64,000 nucleotides of DNA from Fulvia fulva (lineage: Eukaryota; Ascomycota; Dothideomycetes; Mycosphaerellales; Mycosphaerellaceae): the NCBI RefSeq assembly GCF_020509005.1, contig NC_063013.1:4836001-4900000 (forward strand), in the 5' to 3' direction. A program made the translations under genes and the position numbers. This document shows positions 22,431 through 35,400 of the stretch, one piece after another. The notes under the pieces are model-generated. The model saw only the letters and a program-made list of their open reading frames with translations, was not told the DNA's origin and searched no databases. Within the stretch, counting starts at the first letter, position 1. The number at the start of each line of letters is the position of its first letter.

Positions 22431-25400
22431 CTCCTACTTAGGTCGTAAGACAAGGAACGATTATTCCTACTATACTAGCTATAGCTATCGTACGAAGGTC
22501 TAGAACTAGGGACCGGCTAGCGGTTTAGTCAAACTATCTACTACTATCTCCTTAGTATAGTAGTACTCTACTTTAATCTTCCTCTACTACTAGAGGTGCC
22601 TAATATAGTTATAGGCAACATTAATGTGCTTAGATCTTTCGTAGATATAGGCGTCCTTAACTAAGGTTAGAGCCGCCTAGTTATCCCCTATAAGGCGTAC
22701 TAGTCTTAGTTCGTCGACGGTGCTCTTATCGGCTAGGACTGTTAGTTAGAAAGAGTAGTCTCCTACTAGCCCCGGGTAGTTTATCTCTCGGAGGATAGCC
22801 GCTAGGAACTAGGATTATTTCGCGGCGGCGTTAATCGCTATAAACTCTACCTCTATAGTAGAGGTTACTATAGACTTTTGCTTCTTACTTATCTAGGATA
22901 TAGGCGTACCGTATACTAGCTAGACATGTCCTAGAATTGAGACCCTATCTACTCGATCTATCGTATAGTTAGAGTCTAAGTATCCGGTTAGGGCACTACT
23001 ACTACGTCTAAACATTAACCCTAGGTCGGGGAACGACCTTAGGTATCTCGAGACCTTCTTTAGTACTTTTATATACCGCTTTGTTAGATCCGCGACATAT
23101 ATACTAGTTCTCCCGAGTAGGAAGGCTAGGTCCGGTCTCGTTATAGTTATTAGCTATATCTAGGTCCTATTGTCGCTCTAGTAGTTATCCTTACTATATC
23201 TCTCGTCGTTCGGGGCTATAGGACGGAGATTATCGTAACTATCTATTAGCGAGAGTATAGGGCTTGCCTTTTCTTTTGCTATGTCTATTTTAGTAAGGGC
23301 CTTACGGATAGAATAGCCCTAGTCGAGTTTTAGGGTACCGTTACGCCTATCGCGAGTGATCTTTAGTCCTAGTAGTTTCTCCGGTTTCCCGAGATCCTTA
23401 ATCTTAAAGTGTTACGCGAACTGCTTCTTAAACTATTAGATATCGGCTAACCTTAGTACTATAATAGGTATGTTGTCTATATAGATAAGTAGTATAATGT
23501 CTCTCTTAGTATAAGTTAGGAGATATAGGTCTATCTCGGACTAGTAGAATCCTATTTTAACTAACGTAGCAACATAGAGCTTGTTCTAGTCTCTAGCTAC
23601 CTACTTTAGGCCGTAGAGACTCCGGAGTACCTTAAGGACCGTGTTCGGTAGGGTTTCGACTCCTAGTAGGGGTTTTATATAGATATCTTCGGCTAGGTAG
23701 CTTTAGGTAAACGCATTATTAACGTCGACCTAGTATATCTCGAGATCCCGCTCGCAAATTACTACTATAAAGACCCTTAGGGTATTATAGCGTACTATAG
23801 GTATAAATGTCTCTTCGAAGTTAACGCCGAATTTCTATAAAAACCCTCTTACGACAAGTCTTGCCTTGAACTTTTCGATTGCTCCGCTAATAAGTCTCTT
23901 TACGTTAAAGACCTACTTAGAGGTGACTATATTCGCCCCCCTTAGAGCGATAGCCGTTTCCTAGGTATTATTACTTAATAACGAGAGTAGCTCGGTATCG
24001 ATAGCGTCCTTCTATAAGCGGCCCTATTTAGGATCCCCTACCGTAGCCTTATATATATTCGGGATAGGTACTTCCTATTAGTAGGCGATACCGGGTCCGA
24101 ATATAGTAAAGGCGTATTCTTAGACTTTGTCGAACAGTTCCTCTACCGTAGCTATAAATATACGTTCGTCGGTATCGGTAAGTCTATTGTTTACCTATAG
24201 TAGTTAGTAGAACAAAGCTATTATAGCTTTATAGTACTTAGCCTTATAGTCCTAGTCCTAGCCGTAGTTATCGTTAGGATCCCTAGTCCTTTTCCTCCGG
24301 ACGATTAGTTCCGGTAGCTCTAGAGTTTCCTCGATCTTCTTATAGTCCGCGATATTATCTAGTCTACCGGGAAGTTAGATATAGAGCGGTCTTAAGACAG
24401 TTAGTCCTTTATCCTTAGCCGTAGCGGGTTCGGTCTCTACGTAGAGAGCGGGGATTAGCTAGGTCGGTTCTTCTATAGAGGACTCGGCTACTTTAGTAGT
24501 AGGAAGTTAGGGTATTATACTACCCGAGGATCGTGAGATTACTATCGGGGTATCCGCTAGTCGCTAAACTAGTAGTAGTCGCGAGACCGCCGGTAGTCGA
24601 CCGACTAGCCTTCGTTTAGGTGCCCTACTAGATTAGTTTATAAAGGAGACACCTAAGTCTAGATCTCCCCCTTTCTCGTTTTCGAACTAATCTACTTGGC
24701 TATACTACCTAATAGCTCGTATATCTAGCTCCTAGAACAACTATTGCTTAGTCGATTAACCGTATCTAACGAAAACAGCTTCCTTACCCCGGTTTATTAA
24801 CTTATCCTATCGTAGCCCTTTTAGATATAATTTCGGTTCTACGTAAACCACTACCCTATAACCCTATACTCTTAGGTGATCTACCGTCGGCACTTTACTA
24901 GTAAATACTTCTTCCGGCGAAAGTTAGATACCGTTAAGTAACGGTCCGTTCGGTAGTAGGTTACGTATAACCGCCTATACCTCTAGCGCTTTAGGCTAGA
25001 ATTCTACCGGCATCCCCGATTCCTCGAGTATTACGCGGATCGCGTTCTCTAATACCTAGATTAACCTTTCTACTACTCCGTTTTGTATAGAGTAATAAGT
25101 ATCCGTCGTATCGTATTAAACCCCCGATTCTTTCTCCTATTCTTCTAGAACTATTAGTAGCTTAGGTGTATTATTACTCCGTACTACTCTTACGTAGCAT
25201 TTCGATACTTTCTCTATAGTTAGCCGCTATTATCGTAGTGCTTACGGTACGTCGGATTTGTTCTTAAGCGGGATTACCTACTTCTTTCTTAAGAAGTTAT
25301 CTACAATCTCTAGCTAGTATTTAAAACCTAGCCTAGATGTCGTATTTTTGAAGGGTCCGTAGATGTCGATAGATATAAGCGCAAGTCTTTCGTTCTTTCG

Positions 25401-27157
25401 TTCTACGATAGCGCCTTTAAACTTCCGTATATTCGCGATAGAGTATACCTTATAGTTATACTCGTCCGGGATAGGAATCGGGTCCTTCTTATTACTTACC
25501 CTATAGACGTTCCGAAGTAATCCTTTACCTAGGTATACGAATCTTCTATACTAAAGCTCCTACTAATCCTCGGTAGTTACCGCGGCTAGAGCTTCCTCGT
25601 ATAGTATCTCTAGGGGTCTATTATCTACCTAGTTTAGGGAGTCGGATATCGAAGATACTACCGGTACCCCCCCTCGTAGTACTATTTGTACGATAGGCTT
25701 TCCGCTCTTATACTTAAGTATAAAGTTTAGAGGTTCGATATCGAATTACTTACTAAACTACCTCTATAAAACTAGATTAACTCCGAGATTAGGAACAAAC
25801 GAGACTTTCTCTAGAGCAATTTGTTTCCCGTTAGGCCTCCTATAGTTACTATTCCTTTATAGAATATATCTAGGTACCCCCTACCGACTTTAATTACTTT
25901 CCTTCTCGCTAGTTTCCTAAGCGATCTGAATAGAGACTTATTATTAGTTATGTATAAGGAGGTATAGGAGTCTAGTAACTATTCGGAGGCGGGAAACTTA
26001 CCTTTTGCTTCGGTAGTAGAATAGGCGACTTCGTCGTCGTATATTTCCTCGGTATCGCTTTCTCGTAAGGTATAGGCTCTTATCGCCTTTACCTTTGTCT
26101 TATTGTCGGATTGGCTTCTCCTATCCTTCTACTGTTTCCTAGACTTCTTAAGGGCGTTTTAGGCCTTCTCTAGATCCCGGACTAGCTCTTCGTAGGACTT
26201 CTTCTCCAGTTACTTCTAGGTGTTCTTCTTCGTAATAAACTCCTTTACGGAATCTAGTTCTAGGTACGATATAACTAGGTAGTTACTATCGTAGATAAAG
26301 TAGCCGCTCTTACCCCCTTACCTCTAGGAGTATAGAGCGGTCTCGCCCTTACTCTCTTAGATCCGTAATTCGTAGGATTTAAGCAAGGTTATAGCGGATT
26401 CCTAGCCTAGGTTTAGCTAGGCTAGGACAGTGTCCCTAGTACTAGCGTAGACGTCCGGAAGGCTACTTAGTAGGTACTTAAACCTCCGGATAGGGTCCTT
26501 ATAGTAGGTCTCTTTGCTATCTATTTCGGTAATCTATATAGATAGGTTACCTAGATATATCTACCCTTATCTAATTGTTTAATCGTCCGGTAGCTTAAAT
26601 AATACTAGCTGTTTTATAAGCGCTACTACGTGTGCCTTATAGACCTTACTATACTTCTTCTATAGAAGTTTCTAGATCTCTTTCGTATCTCGTATGTCTA
26701 AGATTTCTTAGTTATCCTCCTCGGACAAATATACTAAGATAGTATATCTCGCTATACCGTTCGCCTTCGAAGTGATCTTAGGCGTAACGGATTCTAGGAG
26801 ATCAGCCGACGAGTCGTCGATAACCTAGAATACCTCCCGGCTTTCGAGATAGTCTCGTAGTATAACGAACTAGCGCTTCTAGTTCTTACGAGTAAGGGTA
26901 GGGCCGACCTTCCGGGGGCCCTCGTAACTCGTTAAGTCTTCTATAGCGAAGGTAGCCTTGGATATATAGTAAGCTCTACTTGACTACGGTGGTTAGAATA
27001 AGCTTAGACTCCCTAAGTCTATTAGTAGCGTTCCGTATAGTAGACTCCCCGAGTCTATTAGTACGTTACCGTACGGATTCCGGGTATAGGGCACAATACC
27101 CTACGTCGTACTTCCTTAGTATATCGATGTCCTATTAAGCAAACCCGGGCTTATACC

Positions 27158-27565
27158 TATTGAATAGGTATAGTATGTATATACACGGAAGTTAGGATAC
27201 GTAATAGGGAAGGAGGAAGGACTAATATAGTATACGAAGGTATATAGTAGAATAGTGTTTAGTACTAAAGGTGTCTCTACTATCGGTATAGAGACTACGT
27301 CTCTTATACCTATATAGAGGGATATTGCTCTAGTCCTAGTTCTATTTTACTACGCCTTATCGGTTTCACCTATATCTTATCCTATAACGGTAGTTCCTCC
27401 GACAGTCTCGTACTAACTAGCTAAGCAACTTTAGGTCCTCTAAGTCGCTCCTACTATTCGTACGGTGTCTCGGTAGTATTGCCGTACTATTGTCTCGACT
27501 AGCTTAGTATATACTAAGTTAGTCTTAGTACCGTACGACATACCTACTAACCTATATTCGTAATA
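27158..27565 (-). repeat. 5' LTR of Copia E
   Basis: Direct repeat of 22025-22430. The minus strand begins TATTACGAATATAGG (TG mutated to TA) and ends CCTATTCAATA. It is followed inward by GGTATAAGCCCGGGTTTGC, the likely primer-binding region, and outside by the GAAGT duplication at 27566-27570. Confidence 0.92.
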
Positions 27566-30500
27566 GAAGTCGCTATTTACTATTATTATATATTTTATTA
27601 AGGGGTTTACTAACTACTCCTTTCGAAGGTTTATAGCGTAGAGCCTAGTAGAATCGAAGTCTTACCTAGTCGCTACTATTACGTAGGCTCGTAATAGATT
27701 AGCGTAGTACTTCTAACTAGGTAGTATAATCTATATTATATAGACTTCCGCTCCTTTCTTACGAGCTAGTTTTACTATATAGGCCGCGGAGATGTTTATA
27801 ATATCGATCTCTAGTTCTAGTTTAACATCTCGTTACTTTTATTTCGTATATTAGTACGGTCGCTTTAACGTCTTAACGCCGTCTACCGGTAACGGTTATC
27901 GAGTATATATACGGAAGTCATCCTCTTCGTCCTCGAACGTCGTATAGAACTATAGTTAGGATATATACTTAGGTAACGATAGCGTAGGAGCGGTAACTTC
28001 GTCGGGGTTATCTTCTACTATCGGCGGTTGATAATTGCCTAATAGTACTAGCGTAGCTAGATAGTTAATAGACTATACTATTAGGTACTTATTAGACCTC
28101 TAGTTTGCCTTATAGGTACGGCATTTCAAATGATTCATTATTATAATGCCCTTCTCCTATTATATCTCTAGTTCGTAGTCTACGAACTAACTAGAGCCGA
28201 GCACAATATTATACTCTAGTAATTCTACTAAATAGTAGCTAAGGATTTCGACGTAGCCGCCGATATTAAAAGGAAAGTACGTACACTCGGTAATAAGCTC
28301 GTTAGCGGAGCCGCTATTAGCTAGTCCTAATTAAAGAGGTTCTTCCTAGAGTCGAGGAAGATTATATATACGAGTATATACAGAATTTATATACTAAGAG
28401 GTAGTACTATAATTAAGGAAGGCAAGAGCTTAATTACTATCTATACTACTAGGCATTATAAGGTAAGGGGACACTCTCGGCCTTAGTGCCCCTCGTATAA
28501 TAGGCGGTATTAGAGAGCTTACTAATATACGTAAAGCGTACTCTAGCCCTTATATTACCGTATCTCGCTATATTTCCTTCTTAGTATTATATTCGTAAGT
28601 AGGACTAACGGTTATCGTACTTAAGCGTTAGTCTAGCTATTTCCCTATTACTAAGGGTTAGCTAGTATCTATATTATAGAGCTAGTATTCGCGCGCGGCG
28701 GAGGGCGCTTATACTACTTAATAGAGTAGTCTAGCGAGTATAAGTTATAGTCTATACGGCGGTAGCGGATATAACCGCCTACTACGATAATACTAGCCTT
28801 CTCCTTAGGCTCGAGCTTCTTAAGTTCCCTAAATTCGCGCGGTATCTAAGCGTATAGCTTAAGGCCTAAACCTTAGGCTACGCTAGGCGCGGTAGGTATA
28901 GTACCGTTACTACCGCTATTACTACCGCTAGTACTACGAGGTAGTCGTAGTATAGCTAGGGTCTTTGACTTTAGGGGCTCGAACTTAGCTTCGAGCTTAT
29001 AGTATAGGTCGACTAAGTCTTCGCGGTCCTTAGTCTCTATAGGTAGTGCCTCTATATATTTATAGTTAAGCTTACCCTCGAGTAGGCGGTAATTAGTCTT
29101 AGCTAATAGGTCGTATACGTTACGCTATTCGTCGTACTTAGCGATGAAGATAGAAAATGACTCGTTCTTACCCTACTATAAGACCTAGAGCTTCTAGAAG
29201 GCCTTACCTACGACGTCCTTCTTACTATACCGATCGATAAGGAATTAGATCATTCTATCGATAGACTTGAAGGGGTTAACGTAATTACGCTTAGTACGCT
29301 TAGAGGGTACTCGCGGATTGTATAGCTAGTACGGGTACCCGTCGAGATAGTTAAGGATATAGCGTAGTCCGTCCTCGAAAGTCTAGAACTATATTACGGA
29401 CAGCTTAATCTCTAGCTAATCGAGCTAACGGTCAAAGTTTATATTCTTATTATTGAACTTACTTTATAGATCCTTAACTAACTTATTAGTATATATAATA
29501 TTGACGGAGGGTTCGATAGTAGTGAACTAGCTAACGGCGGTATTACTAGTTACCCTAGAAGTACTACTAGATATACCCTAGCGTACTCGTCGTAAGGAGT
29601 TACGGCGTAGATAACGGCGTAGTCGACTATTATCTCTACCCTTATCGTTATTAGAGTTATCTCCGTCGTTATTACTACTACCTCTACTACCTCCTCGTCG
29701 GATACCTCTACCTATACGGTCCTACTAAGTAGGAGGCGTAGGTAATCGTAAAACACCGTTACGACGAGGGGAGTAGACGCGGACCTAACGACTACGGTTA
29801 TTATTATTATTACCGTTAGTACCCCTAGTATCGCTAGTACCGTTCGTATCCTTAGCTACTAGCTAAGTCTTTAGCTCTACTACCTCCTTATTTAGAGCCT
29901 AATTACGCTTAGATAGGGCTTTAATGTCCTTAGGTAATATACCTACCTACGACTCCTCGACCTATCCGAAGAGCGTATCGTTATCCTATTAGAGGCGCTA
30001 AATAGCTTCCTTAAGGTCTTATATCTAACTCTTATACTTCTAGTATTTGTTAAAGTAGAATATAAAGAGGCCCTTAACATCCTTATCCTTTTCGAGTTGA
30101 CTAAGACTCTCGGATACGATATTACGTTCCTTCTTTATATCGGCGTACTTACGCTATATAACCTTATTAGCCTTCTTAAGGGACTCTACCTAGTTAAAAA
30201 GTGTAATAAAGTCTAACTATATCTAGCGAACGAGGTGAAATATAATCTCCGGGTGAACTATAGTACGAGTCGCGAACTCGGCTAGGCTCTTAATAGTAGT
30301 ATACTCTAAGGTAATTACCTACTCCTTAGGTTAGCGTATATTATTAGCTTTACTATCTTATATAGATATATTATCTCTTGACTCTATTATCTTATACACT
30401 TTAATTCCTCCTTCTTCTAAGATCTATTCTTCGTCGAGGAATTGTACGAAGTTAATAGGGTCGAGGTTAAGGTAAACTACTATTCTTTAGGTAGTAGGTC

Positions 30501-30719
30501 CTTCTCGATCTCTTATTATTCGGCGGCGAATACGTTCGAGTCGTCGTCGGAAGGGAAGGTACCTAGGGCGGTATCGATACCTAGGTTATCGAGTGTCTAC
30601 GTTTTAGTAGATACGGTTAGGAAAAGCTTAGCCTATACGAGCGACTAACGCTTATACTTGCTAAGATCTAAATAAAGAGGTTACTTAGGCAAGAGCACCC
30701 CGTTAGTAGTGCTACCGGG

Positions 30720-31221
30720 TGTAGCTATATTATACTATTACGTAGTAGATAAGACTGCTCTCTTAGTAGGTATATAAGGGCCCTATAAGAGTAGGGAGGC
30801 GCGCGTTTTACGCGAAGGAGAGAGGTGATCTATTGACTTAACTAATACGCTTGTTTACGCGACTATAGTTATTATTAGTACGCCTATACGCGCGACTCGA
30901 CAGTTAGTAACTATAGTGAACTTGACCTACCTTAACGCGTTTTACGCGAAGGAGAGAGGTGATCTATTAACTTAACTAATACGCTTGTTTACGCGACTAT
31001 AGTTATTATTAGTACGATTTGATTATAACTACTAGCCTGACTAGATAGGCCGCTTATAAGACCGAACAAACTATTACGGGTAGTGATCTATAAGACGATA
31101 GTATAGGGTTGCCGTAAAACAAGCGTCGTTCGGTAAGGCTACGAAAGAGAAGCGCGAAGCGCGCGAGATATATAAGGAAGCGCTAAGGCGCGCGACGTTA
31201 CGGTAGTAGTAAACCGTAACA
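30720..31221 (-). repeat. Putative 5' LTR of Gypsy G
   Basis: On the minus strand the segment starts TGTTACGGTTTACTAC (plus-strand end CCGTAACA at 31221) and ends TAGCTACA at 30720. It is followed by CCCGGTAGCACTACTAACGG, a plausible primer-binding region, before gag. About 502 bp. The second LTR is not in the window, so the borders are inferred from TG..CA ends and position only. Confidence 0.45.
30803..31016. repeat. 80 bp direct duplication, period 134 bp
   Basis: The block 30803-30882 starting GCGTTTTACGCGAAGGAGAG recurs at 30937-31016 with about one difference. A 54 bp unrelated spacer separates the copies. It lies inside the putative LTR of Gypsy G and could be a duplicated promoter or enhancer module. 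Confidence 0.85.
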
Positions 31222-32427
31222 GATACTTAATCTTAATATCTCCGCGCTAGTCTCGCTATCGGAGCTAGTAATAGTAGAAATTAACGTAGCGTAGCTTTAT
31301 ATTAAGCTTTTACCCGTATTAGTTAATAAGGCGGATAGTCTACGTATTATTATAGTATAGGTAGGTACGCTAATTAAACTAGAGGTATATTCTAGCGAAG
31401 GTTCTTTTCTACCGTATAAGCTCTAAAGCGGCTTATAAAAGCCCGAGTAGCTTAGCCTCTATTAAGGACTTAGTAATAGTGATTTGTTTAGATGCCTTAT
31501 AATCTACTAGTCTACCAAATAGTATAAAGACCTAGCTATTTAAGCTAGTCCTATTATTACTTATGCCGTAGGAGGCGTCCGATACTCTAAAGAACTCGTA
31601 GTTACTACCGAGGTGTTCTAGTTAGCTATCAAGGCTAGTGATATATTTACTAGCGCTATATATAAGGTAGAGGTTCTTAGTCTCTAGCAGATAGCGTAAG
31701 TACTAATCTATAAGCTTAAGGTGTGTCTTAGTTAGCTTAGTTAGATACTACGATAGTATAGATTAGGAAAAGGCGATATTAGGCCGCGTATATATAGCGG
31801 TAAAGTTAAGGGATCCTATACGTTATTAGTACGTAAGGATAGCGATAGAGGTGGGTTAATGACCCTCTAGAACGGTCTAATTAAGGTATTAATCTACTAG
31901 TACTGTCGTTTTACGTATATTCGTAGATATACTAAATTTAGCGGCTAGCTTCTTAATATAGTCTTCTTAAGAGAGCTATAGTAAGCGCTTGTTTCTATCG
32001 CGCGTAACCTTGATTCCTAGGAACTAGGAGAGATTACCGAGCTCGTATATCTCGTACTTAGTAAGTAGCCGCTACTTAATGTTAGTAGTATAGGCCTTGT
32101 GCTCACGGTAGTAGATTATAACTAGGTCGTTAACGTAAAAGAAGAAAATAACCTTATTGTTATAGTAGATACATTTGGAGTCCGATAGGGGTATTAGTCT
32201 AAGGGAGGCCAGCGTCTCGGTTAGGGAGTTATACTATAATAAAGGGGACTCCTTTAGACCGTAGAGGGCCTTAACTAGCTTAAGGGCGTGTCTATAGAAT
32301 AGCCTATCGATTCTAGGAGGTAGTTATAGATATATAGTGTATAGTAGGTCCGAGTTTAGAAAGGCGTTAATAATATCGAATTGTTCGGCTTCTAGGTCGA
32401 AGCTCGCGGCTATAGTATAGTAGAGGC
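31222..32427 (-). mobile_element. Copia F, RT and RNase H part (RIP-degraded)
   Basis: The minus strand carries a copia reverse transcriptase near 32115-32150 (FFYVNDLVII where FYVDD is expected) with further RT and RNase H-like sequence to the left. The frame is interrupted by LINE copy b at 32437. No 3' LTR was recognised; the left border is taken at the end of the Gypsy G LTR. Confidence 0.65.
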
Positions 32428-32436
32428 GGAATATAG

Positions 32437-35400
32437 ATAGATAGATTTGTCATTCCCCTGTTCTAGGACCCTATCCGGCCTATATAGGTATATATCTATT
32501 GTTATATACAAAGGGAAACCCGAATAGGTGAAAACCCTTCCCGCCGCCGACTACTCCTTATCTAGTTTAGCTTTCCTTCTGAACGTACGTAGTCTATGTC
32601 ACTACCCCGTTAGCCCCCGCTCCTAGCCGGTCTCGTCGCGCTACGTCGTGTCCTCTCTTCCTATACTACTCCTACTAGGTGGTACTATTCTAGCTAGCCC
32701 TTCTCTAGTATCTAGTTCGTAATACGCCGTAGGTCCTTAACGTTATTAAGAAGTGCCCTAATCGTCCGGTTCTTCGCCTTTACTATCTACTCCCCCCTTC
32801 CTAGCGACTACCTAGGGTAGACGAGGAGTACGTACCGTATATTCTAGGAGTAATAGCCGTAGCGGTAGCTAGTATTAGTATATTCTAGAGCCTTCCTCTA
32901 TAATAGGTACCCCTAGAGGCCGATATGTTCGCTTCGTAGTTGGGTTGCTATACTACTCTATGCCCTCGTAAGGCGGTAGTAGATAAGCTTCGGGGGGTAC
33001 TTGACCGCGGATTTTGTAGCTAACTATTCCTTAGGTTATCCCGCTAGCTAAGGGCGTCCACTATGCCCTACAACCTAGTTGTTCTACCTCTCTTTCTATA
33101 GTTGCTCTATAAACGATTTCTTACCTTCCTATTATATTGCTAGCTATTCGTCCCTTACCCGGTAGTTCGGCTCGTTTCCGGGTCGAATGCCCCTATACGC
33201 TAGTACTGATTCGCGGGCCCTTACGACTATACTAGCGATGACCTTCTATACTAGGTACTGTGCCGACTTGCCTAAGTAGGAGGTCCGTAGTCCCTAGATA
33301 TATAGGTCGATCGGCGGTATAGCGGTCTCGTGCTTAAGCATCCTCGTTAGTATCGACTTATATGCCCCGGTAACCTTCCTTAGGCATTAGTTTTAGATCT
33401 TCGCTAGCGGCGCGACGAGTCCCTTTAATAGGCAGGCCCTCTCGCCTAAGGACTACACTTAGCTACTATAGGTAAGGACTGGCCGTATAATAGCCGTATA
33501 TAGAAGTCGTGACTACCGGAAGTCCGCCCCCTATATAGACGTAGTAAGCCTCTAGTATAATGCTATATTCTGTTTAGCTTTCCGTAATATTGCCTATACG
33601 TGCTTCCTCTACCGTAGCGCCGGGTCTACCTATAGTCCGAGGATCCTAAGCTAATTTACCGGGTTAGTCGTATACCCCTATATCTAGATAGAAGCTTATA
33701 TATTATAGAACCGTGGCCGGCGCGTAAAGTGTATCAGATTGTACTTTTCTAGGGCAAACCGAGCCCCGTGCCTCCTAGCCTAGTCCTCGTAGATCTTGTG
33801 CTTCTCTTCTAGTAGCCTATAGTTCTCCTTAGTCGAGGAAGACTACGCTAGGATGTTTGTGTCGTCTACGAAGCCGCTCGTAGCGGTATTCTAGGATTCT
33901 AGGGCTAGGAGTAGCGTCGCTATAAAGAAGAGGAACAGAATAGGTACTAGCGTTAAGCCTTACGGGATTCTAGTATAGACTACTTAAAATGGGCTTCTGT
34001 ACTAGCCGACTAGGATCGACGTACTACGGTTTTGGAGGTAGGACCGTACGAAGTTAATAAGCCACTTAGGGAGTCCTTTCGACCTTAGGATATAGAGTAG
34101 CCGCGGGTATAACACGTAGTCGAAGGCTCCCGATATGTCTAGGCTAAGTAAGGAAGCTACCTTGTCCCTATTCTTATACTAGATAGCCTTTACCTAAGAG
34201 GTGATAAGTTCTATCGCGGATAGCGTCGATCGCTATAGGCGCGTACCTATCTAGGTGTCCGGGAGTAGGGAGTGTTCCTCTACCGCCTCGGAGAGTCTCG
34301 TTATAACTAGCTTCTTAAGCGCCTTCCTAAGAGTATTAAGGAGCGCAATTAGGCGGTACGACTTTACCTACGTATAGTCTTCCTTCTACGGCTTATATAG
34401 GACTACTGTCGTCGATTGTTTAAAGACTATCGGGTAGTACCCGGTCTATAGGCAGGCGTTAAAGATCGCTATAACTACTAGGGCTAGTTGATCTCTACAC
34501 TTCTTTAGTAGCTCGTTTAGGATCCTATCCGGCCCCGGGGCTTTCTTCGCCGGCAACTTCCTTAGTATAGCGGCAACTTCTCTCTCGGACACCTCCTATT
34601 AGACCGCGATGCTAGGGGCTAGGGGAGTAGAGCTGTTTATGTCGCTTAGATTAGCCTCGACTAGGGGCGGGAAGAACTTACTAGCTAGTAGACGCCGTTT
34701 TGCCTCGGGGTCGCTAACCGGGCCACTAGGTAATTATAGCGCTAGGATAGAGAAGGAGGGGCCCTGTATAGGGTCCTGTCGGGCCTATTTCGCTAGCTTC
34801 TACATCCTCTCTAGCTTACCGGCGATTTCTTCTACTATAGCCCTCTAGCCGACTGCTTTCTCCCTTCGTATTATAGCTTTCTTCTGTTAGTATACCTCCC
34901 TATATACGTTCTAGGCCTCCTCGCTATAGCTGCTCGTCTATACCCGGCGGGCTCTCCTTACTCCTCTTACTACCGTAGTGCACTCCGGCGTCTAGTATAG
35001 TTTAGACTATGTCGTTAGTTAGGTAAGCGGAACGTGAAGTAAGGTCGCTTTTCTTATTTCGTCTATCAACCCCTAGACTGCTTCGTCTATCTCGTCTTTA
35101 CTATTGTATTACTACTACGCGATCTAGACTAGCCTCTTAGAGTCATCGAGGTACGCCTAGATGTTGGCCTAGTAGGCCTTTCCCTAGTTTAGCTTAGGGG
35201 TACTCGCTAGTATACGTTATATCTATGTCGTAATAGAGGTCCTGACTAGTATATAGTCTGACGACGCCTCGAGTTTATGTTCGATCCTATAGTAGGTTAC
35301 CGTGTAGTAGTAGCTATCTAAGATCTAGGAGAGGTCGATCGTGCCTTAGAGTCCCCCTCTCTTCTAGGTGCCTAGGTCCTTCGGGGTATTAAGGGCAATT

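Larger units (their letters stand above)
22025..27565 (-). mobile_element. Copia E: complete Ty1/copia element, minus strand, RIP-degraded
   Basis: LTRs of 406 and 408 bp bound a 4.7 kb interior, with a perfect 5 bp target duplication GAAGT outside. The minus strand gives the 5' LTR at right, then a primer-binding-site block, gag and protease regions. Integrase and RT follow (YIDN where YVDD is expected, near 23475, so even the catalytic Asp codon has mutated). RNase H (EVEFIAINAAAK near 22850) precedes a purine tract before the left LTR. RNase H aligns by eye with Copia A, including the STVDEL and DNQAAL-type blocks. Stops occur throughout, so it is non-autonomous. Confidence 0.9.
27571..31221 (-). 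mobile_element. Gypsy G: 5' half of a gypsy element (LTR, gag, protease)
   Basis: On the minus strand a retropepsin is recognisable near 28292-28324 (ADSGSANEL type, the first residues altered by RIP), followed by EYNIVLGSSQF-like sequence. A putative zinc knuckle lies near 28450-28500. Gag-like sequence runs up to about 30640 and a putative 5' LTR up to 31221. RT, RNase H and integrase are missing: the element is cut by Gypsy D at 21838 and interrupted by Copia E. Gag here is large, about 700 codons, with many TAG stops. A gag-protease order with a long LTR starting TGTTACGG suits Ty3/gypsy, but with RT absent the superfamily is an inference. Confidence 0.6.

Noticed and set aside
30442..30648. 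68-codon plus-strand open frame in the repeat island
   Set aside because: It lies opposite Gypsy G gag and has no motif; it is a chance gap between RIP-made stops.
30803..31016. CRISPR-like or satellite array
   Set aside because: Only two copies of an 80 bp block, within a retrotransposon LTR of a eukaryotic genome.
34609..34848. 79-codon plus-strand frame in LINE copy b
   Set aside because: It is antisense to the LINE ORF2 frame and disrupted in copy a; not a gene.
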